Source: Phaseolus vulgaris (taxonomy: Eukaryota > Streptophyta > Magnoliopsida > Fabales > Fabaceae). Taken from it: 64,000 bases of DNA. Shown piece after piece: positions 10,165 through 21,045 of this stretch. Numbering within the stretch: position 1 is the stretch's first letter; the number at the start of each line of letters is the position of its first letter. The notes under the pieces were generated by a model. That model ran no database searches. It had not been told where the DNA came from and was given only the letters and a program-made list of their open reading frames with translations. The stretch covers positions 31,136,369 through 31,200,368 of the forward strand of contig NC_023750.2 in assembly GCF_000499845.2 (NCBI RefSeq), given 5' to 3'. Position numbers and translations under genes: made by a program.

Positions 10165-10436
10165 TGTTCCTGCCGGTTGACTCGAAACGCCTTCGTACGC
10201 CTATGTCACTCCTACGTCCAGAGTCCTTGCGTTCGCGTGTGCCTTTCCTATGATGAACACCTGAAACACAAAGACAAAGGGCGCCCTAGCGGTCGTTTGC
10301 TACTGTGTGTGTGTTTTACGGCGCAAGAGAATTCTCCCTTGTCAAGTTTGTTTACTTACTATTTATAGACTGAAACTAAGGTTTCCTGTTTACCTGAAAT
10401 GGGCCTTTCTGATAGACGGGCCCAGCACTGTTGTAA
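10165..10436 (-). mobile_element. 5' LTR fragment of D1
   Basis: It starts TGTTCCTGCCGG, like the left LTR, and runs 272 bases to CACTGTTGTAA. There it switches abruptly to a different LTR (AGGAGGCTTTTATTAATGG). The missing part of this LTR (CCTTACTCTTAGG onward) is seen in the copy at 34722-35145 on the other strand. Confidence 0.8.
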
Positions 10437-11413
10437 GGAGGCTTTTATTAATGGAGGAAGAGGACATCCACTCTCACATTTGAAGTTCTTCCTTCTAGTC
10501 TTCTCAAAATTAAAAGAAGACATAAAATAAAGATGAGGCCCAAGCCCAAGAAGGCCAAAGCCCAAAGAGCCCAAGTCCATCCCATGAGGGGCAAGGCCAA
10601 GCTTTGAAATACTCTTGTATAGTTTTAGGAGGTGTGGTTATTAAATAAAAGAGTGTGAAAATGTAAAATAAAGTCACATTACCCATGTGACTTAGGAGAG
10701 TGGTGTAGGTGTAGTTTTTGGGAGGTGTCATAGTAGAAAAAGGTCACACCTCCCATGTGACTTGTTTTTGGTGGGAATTTCAAATGAGTTTATTTGAAAT
10801 TTCCCACCTATTTTTTAGCACCTTAGGCTATAAATAGAGGTGCTTCCTTTGTAAAATTCAGATTGGAATTAATCTAAGAAAACTCTACTCAAATTTTGAG
10901 TGAACTTTGGAGAGCTTTGAGCCTTCTTCTCTAGTCTTATCTTGATGGATCAATGGAGTCCTCAAGTGGCGGCATCACTCTCATCTAGGAGCATTCCATA
11001 CTTCTAGTGGCGAGATCATCCATCCTCCTTCCATCTTCATGAGCATTTCTTCTCTCCTTCCTTTCTTCTTTGTTAATTCTTTGTTCTAAGCTTGTTGTCT
11101 TGTTTTTGGTTCGGCTGTTCTTAATTTTCCAGCACCTATGTTTTGTTCTTTGCCTTTTAATTTCATCTTGTTCGGTTGAAATGTGTTCTTATGCAATTCT
11201 GTTCGGTACTTCTTAATTCTACCTCTTTTGTTGGTTCAATTTGACTATAATTGGTTCATCCAAATGAGTTTGGGATTTGGTACTAGTTTTTGGTGAGTTT
11301 TTGTCTTAGAACAATGATCCAACTCTAAGAAAAGTGCCTCTATAATGTCCAACTCAAGGTGATTCCTAAGAAGGTCAAGAACCTTTCTCTATGTGGCTAT
11401 TGGAATCACATCA
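10437..11413 (+). mobile_element. gag-only-family LTR, 5' truncated
   Basis: This is nearly identical to the reverse complement of the LTRs at 35360-36359 and 39017-40017 but lacks about the first 20 bases (the TGATGAGAATCAAAT end). The TATA box (CTATAAATAG) is near 10829 and the 3' end is ATCACATCA at 11413. No internal sequence follows, so it is a solo or recombinant LTR fused to D1's cut LTR. Confidence 0.85.
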
Positions 11414-11629
11414 GATTTTCTTTTATTTTTTATTTTGTTCCTTTTTCTTCCTCATTTTCTTGTATTTCTTCCTTAAAAATAGGCCATTATTGGCATGCTC
11501 TGTCGTAAGGGAGTAGGTCGATTAACTTATGTGGGACAACGAAATAAATAAATGTTAGTAAAAGAAAGTTGTTTTCCTACTCTAATTTTTTTTACTGGAT
11601 ATAAATCAGTCTTATAATAATCGAGTAAG
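11414..11629. other. unassigned spacer
   Basis: A T-rich stretch of 216 bases lies between the LTR and element A. No gene or terminal repeat is recognised. Confidence 0.4.
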
Positions 11630-12604
11630 TGATACAAACCAAGTAGTTATGAAGATGACCAAGGAAGCAAAAGACAAATTGCATGGTGAGCAGTCATCTC
11701 AGAAAACAATTCAAGACCCCACTAAGGATCTAATGGACCCAACCAGAGCAGATGCGCATAAACCAGAGCACCAACTGTTCTTCCTTCTGGTTTTCTTAAA
11801 AGATAGAATATGTTGTAAATAATTTGGGCTCACTTTAGGTGTCCAAATAACAAAGATAGGCTAGAATAAGGTGCCTTTAGCATAATAGGGGATGTAGTTA
11901 GCATTTTTGCTTGTTCCTAGCCCTTCAAGAAGGGATTTTGATCTAGTTTCTAAGAGGACAAGCCTAGGGTACAAGTTTTACTTAGTTAAATCCTAAGGTT
12001 GCCCCTTTTTTAGTGTTTCCCATCCTACCCTTCATCCTACCTCATTGTATTTTACAAGATGAATTTGAATGAAGTAAAGAAACTTTGCACAAATGGTGTG
12101 AGCTCTTAGTGAGGCTTATATCCTCTTAGGTTTGAGGTCTTATCTTGAGTGGTTTTGGGAAGCTCTCAAGTGGCGGTCAACACACTCATCTTGGAGCACA
12201 TCACACTCCAAGTGGCGTGACATTTTTCACCCACCATCATAAGTTTTCTCATTCCATTTTCCTTCCATTTCTCCATTCCATTTTATGAGTTTATCTCTTA
12301 GTTTCTATTCTTTGTTGCTCTTGGGTTTCGCTCATAATCATGAGTATGTTGCATCATTTGGGAGGCCATGACCACCATTGATGTTAAACTTGTGCGCATT
12401 CAATTCCGCAATTGCATCTCATCCTCACCATATCTTGTTTTTCATCTTTGCCTCTGTGCAGTAAACCTTCACACTTACTTAACCACTTGGTTAAGTTTGT
12501 GTCCAGTGGAAATCTTCCTTAGGTCCTCGCCATTAATTGTTAAAATCCTAATCTTAAGTAAAAGTGTCACCATAAATGAAAACATCTAAAATCAACTCAC
12601 ATCA
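11630..12604 (+). mobile_element. 5' LTR of element A
   Basis: It opens TGATACAAACCAAGT and closes CTCACATCA, and its first 690 bases match the 3' LTR at 24063. Compared with that copy it lacks about 31 bases, including the TATA box (CCTATAAATAGG, near 24455). It has an extra segment near 11905-11945. As the promoter LTR it is therefore probably silent. Confidence 0.85.
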
Positions 12605-12606
12605 TG

Positions 12607-12618
12607 TGGTATTCAGAG
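12607..12618 (+). other. primer binding site of A
   Basis: TGGTATTCAGAG starts two bases after the LTR and resembles the initiator-Met primer site TGGTATCAGAGC. The spacing is the same as in C and in the element at 35360-40017. Confidence 0.75.
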
Positions 12619-13586
12619 TTTTGGTTTTTGAGCTTATCTTGTTTAGAGTTGATTGACACTTTACTTTCTTGCATCTTTAATTCCTTGTCTTTACATTCAA
12701 GCACCTTTAATTTCTTGTCTTTACATTAAAGTACCTTTAAATTCTCGTCTTTACTTTCAAGCACTTTTAAATTCAGTTCTTTATTTTTCTTGCTTTTAAA
12801 TTCGGCATTTGCCTTGAGTCATGTTCTTTAGTGTTCTAGGAGTACTTGTATTTTTGCCTTTACTTACTTGCTTTTATTTGTGAAAGTTTATAAGTAATTA
12901 GAAACTTGTTTTAGTAGAAGTAAATTTAATTTCCAAACAAAAGATTTCAAGTGATCAATTATTTTGAATCCCAAACTTTGTGTGAAAATTGAAGTTATAT
13001 GAAAATATGCATGATCAAAACTATGGACATTTCATTTCCATAATCCAAGAACAAGTAAAAAAAAGAGAAAAGAAATTTGCGCAAGCTATTTGTGTTCCAA
13101 TCTTTCAAAGAGCAACATTTTTTTTCAAAATTTTGGGTTCATCTTGATTGGGAAATTGATTTCAACCTTGTGGAATTTTTATCCTTTTTCTTTGACAAAT
13201 TTCTAAAGAAAGTTTCATTGTTAAAAGTTTAGTAAGTATCTTAGAGTCTTTTTTGTGTGCCTTTTTCTTGCTTGTCTTCCTTTACAAGTTTGTCATAATA
13301 TCTTTTCCCAAAAATTGGTTTAGCTTTCTTGTTTTGAGCTTTTTTTGATTGTCTTTTACAATTTCTTAAGTTTTGTTGTGGTTCTTTAAGATCAAGTGTT
13401 ATTAGCTTTGTCCTCTTTCACTTGAGAATATTTTCAACACCAAGATAGATCTTTTGTTGAGAGGATAAAATTCTTTTTGAGTGCTTTAAGTGTTCTCCTC
13501 TTGATTTCTTTTCACCAAAAGTGACGCAACTTTGAGAAAGTGTTTTCTAACTTCTATTTCACTAATTGTTTGTTCACTTGTGAATT
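12619..13586 (+). other. untranslated leader of A
   Basis: About 970 T-rich bases precede gag. Short imperfect repeats of about 40 bases occur at 12670-12790 (CTTTACATT-AAG-ACCTTTAA and TTCTTGTCTTTAC phrases). No ORF shows homology to a known domain. Confidence 0.45.
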
Positions 13587-14638
13587 ATGGCTCATCATTT
13601 TTTAGGGGAGTCATCAAAACCCCAATCTCCCCAAAAGGCATTCCTTATGGGTGAATTGACAGGGACTAAGAGATCCCTTGCCCATAAAGAAGAGGAAATG
13701 AGACAAATGGAGGAGAGGCTCCAAAGGCTTGAATCAGCTCATGTAAGACAACCAAGGAGGTGGGAGCATAGAAGAGCTACAAGGAGTTTCAAGATGGTAG
13801 CCATCAGGAATATGAAGAATGGAGATTGAACCAATTTGATGAAAGGCGCCAACATCAACACCATGCTCCTAAATTTCATTGCCTTATGTAAAACTTCCTA
13901 ATTTTAGTGGGGAAGGTGACCCCAACATTTACCTAGGATAGGAGGCTAAAGTTGAACAAATTTTTAATGCTTATGAGGTCCAAGAAGACCAAAAAGTCAA
14001 GTTATCCTCCTTAGAGTTTTTAGACTATGCCATGCAGTGGTGGCATAAGACTATAATGGACATTGGACTTAACAAGAGGCCAACCGTTGTCTCTTGATTA
14101 TTTTAAAGAGCTTGAAACCACTTTAACTAAAATTGACATGCATGAAAGTGAGGAGTCTAAAATGGCTAGATTTGTAAGTGGGTTGAGAAGGGAAATCCAA
14201 GATGTGGTAGAACTTTATGCGTATTCTTCTTTAGAAAAATTGGTTCATCTTGCCATCAAGGTTGAATCTCAACTTTCAAAGAAAACTCATTTAAAAAACT
14301 CTCATAATGATGGCTACTACCTCTCATTTTGGAAAAACAAAAAAAAAATCTTCTTCAAAAGCTTTTCCCTCAAACTTTGTGAAAGATTCCACTTAAAATC
14401 CTAGGAATTCTAATCCCTCCACTTCAACACCTAGTCACCTACCAAAACCTCAAGTCAAAAGTGTTTTATATGTTTAGGTTTTGGGCACATTGTAGCAAAT
14501 TGTCATTCTAAAATAAAAATGATGGTTAAAGAGGGGGTTGTCATGAGTGACCATAGCTCTCAAAGGTCTAACTCCCCTACCTCTACAAAAATCCGAATTG
14601 AGGAAGAATATGAAATTCCATGTGAGGGAGACCTGTTA
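13587..14638 (+). pseudogene. gag of element A (degenerate)
   Basis: The ATG at 13587 begins a coiled-coil N-terminus (TGTKRSLAHKEEEMRQMEER), like the N-terminus of C's gag. Shifts and stops break it from about 13829. The gag core reappears at 14063-14404 (SKMARFVSGLRREIQDVVEL, close to C's ARFVSGLRKDIQDIVEL). A zinc knuckle follows near 14460-14510 (CFICLGFGHIVANC), then the EGDLLVV motif that precedes protease, where the solo LTR is inserted. It is a dead copy of the same gag family as C. Confidence 0.8.
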
Positions 14639-14643
14639 GTAGT

Positions 14644-15442
14644 TGATCCTGCCTGTTGACCGGAACGCTGGAAACTGCCTCGTCAAAGGATCGACGTGCG
14701 CACCGCTTCAAACCTCTGTTCCTCTTCGAGATCCACCTCAAGAACCTGCAAGGAAACAGAGCGGCGCCGCTGCGGCCGATTGCACTCCAACGCCCAAGTC
14801 AGTAACCGAATCACCAAATACTAAGAGAACAGGAACCGTGCAAATCCTCTCTCACAGTAAGCTCTATAACTCGCAAGCGTAAAGAGTGTAATCTGAACGT
14901 GCGTACCTCAGAAAGTTCGTTGAGAACTCTTATATACCTGGTTGCTTTCTCTCTCCTGGCAGTTACAGACTTGGACACGTGGCTCGCATCCAACTGTACA
15001 CGTGCCATCATCTGGAGCCTCCTTGCCTTGGGCGCTGCTTCTGACTCTCTTTTTGGCTAAGTTATTTATGCATGGTGCTGCCCAGTGCACAGCTAACTTG
15101 GGAGTGCGATCTCTACTGGAACTGGCGAGTTAGGGTGCCTTCATACACCTTCCCTGTGGTCTCGCCGGCCGCCTTCATAATCTGCACCACCTTCATCTCT
15201 GGCGATGTGCTTGCTCAGGCGATCTCCAATCACTAGGTCGCCTGAGCCTACATCTGGCGACTTCATCTTTAACCTGGTGATCGCCGATTCTGGTATGCTG
15301 GAGATCGGAACACGCCGACTTAATAATTGGCGACTTCACGAGCCCCCCGACTTCCTTCCCTTCTGCCAACCAGGCGCCTTGTCAACACGCCTATACTGTA
15401 GCTGGATGCCACGTCATCACTTCCGACTACCAGGGCGGTACA
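14644..15442 (-). mobile_element. solo LTR, family B, copy 1
   Basis: On the plus strand it runs TGATCCTGCCTGTTGACCGG to GGGCGGTACA, flanked by perfect 5-bp duplications GTAGT (14639-14643 and 15443-15447). A minus-strand TATA box (GTATATAAGAG) near 14935 gives the transcription direction. It matches the reverse complement of 60207-61026. It interrupts A's gag-protease reading at EGDLLVV. No internal element sequence is present, so it is a solo LTR. Confidence 0.9.
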
Positions 15443-15447
15443 GTAGT

Positions 15448-15565
15448 GAGGCACATGCTAGGACAAGTTTTAAAGCCTTTTGATGAAAGTCAAAAGGAAA
15501 ACATTTTTTACACTAGGTGCTTCATTAATGACAAGTTGTGTTCCTTAATTGTGGATGAGGGTAGT
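15448..15565 (+). pseudogene. A gag-protease fragment between insertions
   Basis: The 118 bases continue A's frame (LGQVLKPFDESQKENIF, then LCSLIVDEGS) up to the C insertion. The frame resumes at 23316 with CTNVANTRVVEKLGL. The first protease motif reads IVDEGSC where C has IVDGGSC. Confidence 0.85.
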
Positions 15566-16597
15566 TGATATGAAATCACTAGCCAAATAGAGATGATTCT
15601 TTGACATTCTATGGAATCAACTTGAGTTGGAGATAGCTTAGGCACTTTCAATAGAATTGGATCAAGGTTCTATGTTTCAAGAACTCACCAAAACTTGCAC
15701 CAAACACCAAACTCATATGGAAGATCCATCTATTGTCAATTGAACCGAACAAATTGTATAAAAAGGCAAAAGGACCGATTAAAAGGATCAAGAACAGAAA
15801 TGCACCGAACAAATCAGCTAGAATTGAAGAAGAAACAAATAGAAACAGCCAATGAAACTATGAACCGAAGCAAAGCTGAAAATAAACTGAATTGTCGAAC
15901 CAAAAAGAAGCTAAACATGTTTTAGGAATTTCATATGAACATGGAGATGAAAGAAAGAAGAACTTATGGAGATGGATGCTTTGGTTTGATGATCACGCCA
16001 CTTGGATGGTGAAGGCTCCAGGATGAGTGAGCTAGTGCCGCCACTTGAGAGAACCAAATGCACTCAAGATAAGACAAGGTGAAGGAGAAGACAAGTTCTC
16101 ACAAATTCTCTCTCAAATTGAGTAGAGTTTCTCTATTGCTAATTTCCAATCTGAATTTTACAAAGGCAAACACCTTTATTTATAGCCTAAGAGGTGCTGA
16201 AATGAAAAGCTAATTAAACTCAAATTTCCCCCCAAATGACATAAAAGTGGCGCCAACTTAGAGCATGAGGAAGGTGTGACTTCCTCTCTTAGTTTGGCAC
16301 CTCCCTATTACGCCTACACCCCTCTTCTAAGCTCACACCCCCTAAGCTTCCTATTTTCCTAAACTAAAGACCTAAAGATGGTTTTACAAAAGAGGTGTCT
16401 TATGTTTCCCTCTAAGCACCCTCTAACACAAAGATATTACAAAAAGAGAAAACAACCTTCCATTATTTCCTAATGCCTTGAATTGACTTCTTGTAAGCCT
16501 TTGAGGTGGGCTATCAACTCCTTGAGCGTCTAACACTTGAGCCTCTTCTTGTCCTTGAGTATTGGCCTCCATTTGGTTTTGAACTTGATCTCCATCA
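15566..16597 (-). mobile_element. 3' LTR of C
   Basis: This 1032-bp LTR runs TGATATGAAATCACTAGCC to ATCTCCATCA on the plus strand. A minus-strand TATA-like box lies near 16183 (GGCTATAAATAAAGG). It is highly similar to the 5' LTR, with scattered single-base differences and a few small indels. The end of the polyprotein frame overlaps its first 175 bases. Confidence 0.9.
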
Positions 16598-17034
16598 TAC
16601 TCCCCGAGTTGGAGAGAATTCGACCATGAATTCTGGAGACCTACAGAAAAAGGAGTTAGATCACTGGTATTAAATGTATGACTACCAAGGTATATATCAG
16701 ACATATCTAACTCATAAGCATTGTCATTAATCCTCTTTAGGACTTGGAAAGGTCCATCACCACGAGGCATTAGTTTGGACTTCCTTTGAGTAGGAAAGCG
16801 ATCCTTCCTCAAATGAAGCCAAACCCAATCACCTTCCTCAAACAACAATGCTTTTCTCCTTTTATTGGCAAGTTCAGCATACTTGCCAACCTTCTTCTCA
16901 ATTCTCATCTTGATGTCTTTATGCAAAGTTTTCACAAAAGAAGCCTTTTCATCCCCATCTTTGCACAAGACATCTCCAAGAATGGGAATAGGAAGAAGAT
17001 CAAGAGGTGTTAAGGGGTTAAACCCATAGACAAC
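16423..17034 (-). pseudogene. C integrase C-terminus running into the LTR
   Basis: This is in frame with the integrase core but separated from it by the TAG at 17035-17037. The segment holds the GPY/F-type module (MPRGDGPFQVLKRINDNAYE) and then HTFNTSDLTPFSVG. It ends in an acidic and glutamine-rich tail with LTRSQFKAL. The last 58 codons lie inside the 3' LTR. No classical chromodomain is visible. CRM-lineage integrases carry a short divergent tail in this position, so a CRM-like assignment is plausible but not proved. Confidence 0.75.
16598..16614 (-). other. polypurine tract region of C
   Basis: The minus strand reads CTCCAACTCGGGGAGTA directly before the LTR start TGATGGAG. The related element at 36360 has CTCCAACTCGAGGAGTA in the same place. 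Confidence 0.7.
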
Positions 17035-18600
17035 CTAGAAAGGAGAATGTGAGGTGGTAGAATTTACTACACGGTTATATGCAAACTCAACATGGGGTAG
17101 TAAATTCTCCCACACTCTAGGATTCCCGGAAATGAAGCATCTCAATAGTTGTCCTAAAGTTCTATTGACCACTTCAGTTTGACCATCGGTTTGTGGGTGA
17201 CAAGTGGTAGAAAATAAAAGCTTAGTACCAAGCGTACCCCACAAGGTCTTCCAAAAGTGACTCAAGAACTTTGGATCTCTATCGGACACAATAGTTCTAG
17301 GAATCCCATGCAAACGAACCACTTCTTGAAAGAAGAGGTTTGCAATATGACATGCATCATCCACTTTGTGGCAAGCAATAAAGTGAGCCATCTTTGAAAA
17401 ACGATCCACTACCACAAAAATGGAATCCTTTCCCTTTGATGTCTTGGGTAATCCTAAGATGAAATCCATAGATATGTCTACCCAAGGCATTGAAAGGATA
17501 GGGAGAGGAGTATATAGACCATGAGGATGCATCCTAGATTTAGCCTTGCGGCAAGCTATGCATTTATCACACAAACTATGAACATGTTTATGCATATGAG
17601 GCCAATAGAAATGTTCATGCAACACATCCAAAGTTTTAGCAACCCCAAAGTGACCCATTAATCCTCCCTCATGTGCTTCTCTAACAAGAGATAATCTAAT
17701 TGAGCATTGGGGAACACAAAGACGTTTTCCTTTAAAAAGAAAGCCATCTTGTATAAAAAAGTCTTTGTGTCCTCCTTTAAGACACTCTTGATAGATAGAA
17801 GAAAAATCAAGGTCATCATGATAAAGATCCTTAATGTGATCAAAGCCAAGATATTGAGAACCCAAAAGAGTAATCAAGGCATATCTTCTAGAAAGTGTAT
17901 CGACCACAATGTTTATTTTGTCTTGCTTGTGTTTGATCACATAAGGAAATTGCTCAAGGAATTCCACCCACTTAGCATGCCTCTTGTTAAGTTTGTTTTG
18001 GCTTTTCAAATATTTAAGAGATTCATGATCACTATGAATCACAAACTCTTTAGGAAAAAGATAATGTTGCCAAGTAAACAAAGCCCTAACAAGTGGATAT
18101 AACTCTTTATCATAAGTGGAATAGTTGAGATGACTTCCCTTCAATTTCTCGCTAAAATAAGCTATGGGGTGGCCCTCTTGAAGGAGAACAACCCCAATGC
18201 CTATACTTGAAGCATCACACTCAATCTCAAAGGTTTTAGCAAAATTAGGAAGGGCTAAGATGGGAGCATTAGTTAATTTTTCCTTCAAAATATCAAAAGC
18301 CTTTTGTTGTGCTTCTCCCCATTGAAAAACCACATCCTTTTTTACTATATCATTGAGTGGTGCGGCTATTGTACCAAGGTTAGGTACAAATCTTCTATAA
18401 AAAGAAGCAAGTCCATGGAAACTTCGGACTTCATTCATGGATTTAGGTGTAGGCCAATTTTGAATGGCCACCACCTTAGCTTGATCCACATGGACCCCTT
18501 TGCTACTCACAACAAACCCTAGGAATTCTATATGATCAAGTGCAAACATACATTTAGCAAGGTTAGCATACAAATGTTCCTTCCTAAGGGTTTCTAATAC
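17035..18600 (-). pseudogene. C reverse transcriptase end, RNase H, integrase
   Basis: Open from just after the TAA at 18601 to a TAG at 17035, with a first ATG at 18573. It holds the reverse-transcriptase thumb ([23 protein letters not shown]). RNase H follows with its acidic residues ([34 protein letters not shown]). Next is the integrase zinc domain ([20 protein letters not shown]). The DDE core includes [30 protein letters not shown] and [14 protein letters not shown]; all three acidic residues are present. The closing stop replaces a codon in SPF/VVYGFNPLTPLDL. Apart from the flanking stops the enzymes look intact. Confidence 0.9.
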
Positions 18601-19149
18601 TTACCTAACATGCAACCTATGGTCTTTCAAAGATAAGCTATAAATGAGTATATCATCAAAATAAACAACAACAAACTTACCAATGAAAGGTCTCAAAACA
18701 TGATGCATGAGGCGCATGAAAGTACTTTGAGCATTAGTTAAGCCAAAGGGCATAACTAACCACTCATATAAGCCAAAGTTGGTCTTAAAAGCCGTCTTCC
18801 ATTCATCACCCGGTTTGATACGAATTTGATTGTACCCGCTTTTAAGATCAATCTTTGAAAAGTTTTTTGAACCATGTAATTCATCCAACAAATCATCTAG
18901 TCTAGGGATGGGATGCCTATACTTAATGGTAATGTTATTGATGGCCCTACAATCCGAACACATTCGCCATGTGCCATCCTTTTTAGGCACTAAGATGATA
19001 GGCATAGCACAAGGACTCATGCTATCTTGAACCCACCCTTTCTCAATCAAAGCCTCTATTTGTTGGCAAATTTCCTTGGTTTCACTTGGATTGGTTCTAT
19101 AGGCCGGACGATTTGGTAAGGAAGATCCCGGAATCAAATCAATTTGGTG
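18601..19149 (-). pseudogene. C reverse transcriptase, palm and fingers
   Basis: This is bounded by in-frame TAG (19150) and TAA (18601). It carries the start of Ty3-type reverse transcriptase ([20 protein letters not shown]), then [42 protein letters not shown] and [17 protein letters not shown] follow. The catalytic box is present as YFDDILIYS. The stop at 18601 falls between HRLHVR and [13 protein letters not shown], where intact relatives continue. Confidence 0.9.
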
Positions 19150-21045
19150 CTAAATCCCTCTCAAAGGTGGAAGGCCTTTTGGAGGATCTTGAAACACATC
19201 TTGAAACTCCTTTACCAAATTATCCAAGGCATGAGAACTATCAACAAGTGGTTCTAACTTAAGAGGTCTAGGGATAGCTAAGAAAATAGGATTGTGAGCC
19301 ACTATTTCCCTTTGGACCTCATGCCTAGACACAAGAAGTGTAGGCTTAGGACTTTTTTCTTTTTCACTCTCCCTCTTTTTCTTCATAAGAATTTGGTCCT
19401 CATGGACTTCCCTTGGAGAGAGAGATTTTAAAGTAACCTTGTGACCATGGAAATCAAAAGAAAGTTTGTTGGTAAAGCCATCATGAAAAACTTTTCTATC
19501 ATATTGCCAAGGCCTTCCCAAAAGAACATGGGTTGCTTCCATGGGCACAACATCACATAATACCTCATCTTTGTATTTTCCAATTGAGAAATGGATGAGG
19601 ACTTGTTTTTTCGCAACTATTTCGCCTACTTCACTAAGCCATTGCAATTTGTAGGGCTTTGTATGAGAGATAGTAGGCAATCCAAGTTTATCTACGATTC
19701 TTGTACTAGCCACATTAGCACAACTACCCCCATCCACTATTAAGGAACAAATGTTGTTTTGAATAAGACATCTTGTATGGAAAATATTTTCCCTTTGACT
19801 TTCATCAAAAGGTTGTGAAACTTGTCCAAGAAGTCTTCTCACAACTAACAAATCTCCTTCTAGTGGACTTTCACTCTCATTCTCACTAGATGTCCTAGAA
19901 TGTGAAGAATGCCTAGGTGAATCCGAATCATGCTCACTCATAACAATGCCATTATGCACAAACATATTCCTTTTAGAAGGACAATTAGCCGCAATGTGAC
20001 CATAACCCATACACTTAAAGCATTTCTTACTAGACGATTTAGTTGGTGATTTAGGCCTAGAAGTAGATGGCTTAGATTCCTTTAGTTTGAAAGAAGAATC
20101 TTTGGAAGGAAATTTAGAAAAAGACTTTTTGTTCTTCCAAGAATTGTTGTAGTAACCATCATTGGAAACATATTTGAAAGAATTTTTCTTAGCAAGTTGG
20201 GCTTCCACCGTCATTGCAAGATGAACTAAAGAATCCAATGATGAATACTCTTGTAACTCAACAATATCTTGAATATCCTTCCTTAGACCACTCACAAACC
20301 TAGCAATCATAGCTTCCTCGCTTTCTTTCACATCAACTTTAAGTAAAAGCGTTTCTAATTCCTTGTAATAAGCATCCACACTTAGCGTGCCTTGTTGAAA
20401 CCGTTGGAGTTTCAACATGAGGTCTTTCCTAAAGTGTGGTGGCACAAATCTATGGCGCATTTGATCCTTTAAAGAGTTCCAAGAGTCCACAGGAGGACCC
20501 TTGTGATAGATAATGTCCTTTACAACACCATGCCACCATTTCATGGCATAATCACTAAATTCTAAGGTGGCTAGCTTATATTTGTGCTCATCTAGTATCT
20601 CATGGAGATCAAAAATCTGTTCACATTTAGCCTCCAAATCTAGATACACATTAGGATCACTATCCCCATTGAAACTTGGAATTTTGACTGAAGGGAGCTT
20701 GGCCTTTGCATCACGGTAGTAGCCATCTTCATGTTTATCTTCATGAGCATGAGGTGGTCTATATCCATGAAAGTTGGGTTCAGGCCTCCTTCTTCTATGT
20801 TCTTCTTCACGGCCATGATCATTGGAAGAACCTCTTGATGAAGGTCTATGATGATGATGCTCTCCATGAATAGAATGAGAGGACCTAGCTTGCTTCATTT
20901 AAAGGTTTTGCAATCTTTCCTCCAACCGTCTAATAGCTTCATCTTTTTGTGTAAGGCCTCGCTTGGCCTCCTTTAATTCACCAAGGACAGAAGCTTTGCT
21001 AGGAGAATACTGGTTGTAACACTCATCACTGGAATATGGAGCCAT
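19150..21045 (-). pseudogene. C gag-protease
   Basis: The true start is probably ATG 21043-21045 (MAPYSSDECYNQYSPSKA), followed by a coiled coil (GLTQKDEAIRRLEERLQNL). An in-frame TAA at 20899-20901 ends it, and the next ATG is at 20898. Downstream come a histidine/arginine-rich stretch, then the gag core (LEAKCEQIFDL, MKWWHGVVKDII, ARFVSGLRKDIQDIVEL). A CCHC knuckle (CFKCMGYGHIAANC) and protease (CSLIVDGGSCANVAST, HVLLGRPWQYDRKV) follow. The segment ends PPKGLPPLRGI before the TAG at 19150. Gag packages RNA; protease matures the polyprotein. Confidence 0.9.

Larger units (their letters stand above)
4607..10436 (-). mobile_element. Tat-like Ty3 element D1, non-autonomous
   Basis: Two LTR copies starting TGTTCCTGCCGGTTGACTCG (4607 and 10165 on the plus strand) bracket a GC-richer interior. 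Gag and protease lie on the minus strand (10096 to 8240), so the right LTR is the 5' one. No reverse transcriptase or integrase is visible. An accessory ORF lies on the plus strand (5884-6848), converging with gag-protease, with a tandem-repeat zone between them. This layout fits the Tat/Ogre lineage of Ty3/gypsy. The right LTR is cut off at 10436, and the left LTR lacks its outermost bases on the internal side. Confidence 0.75.

Noticed and set aside
12368..12589. ORF of 73 codons
   Set aside because: It lies wholly inside the 5' LTR of element A and has no homology I can see.
12605..12620. tRNA-like sequence near LTR borders (also 22261, 39001, 49369)
   Set aside because: These are short primer-binding sites complementary to a tRNA 3' end, not tRNA genes; no cloverleaf is present.
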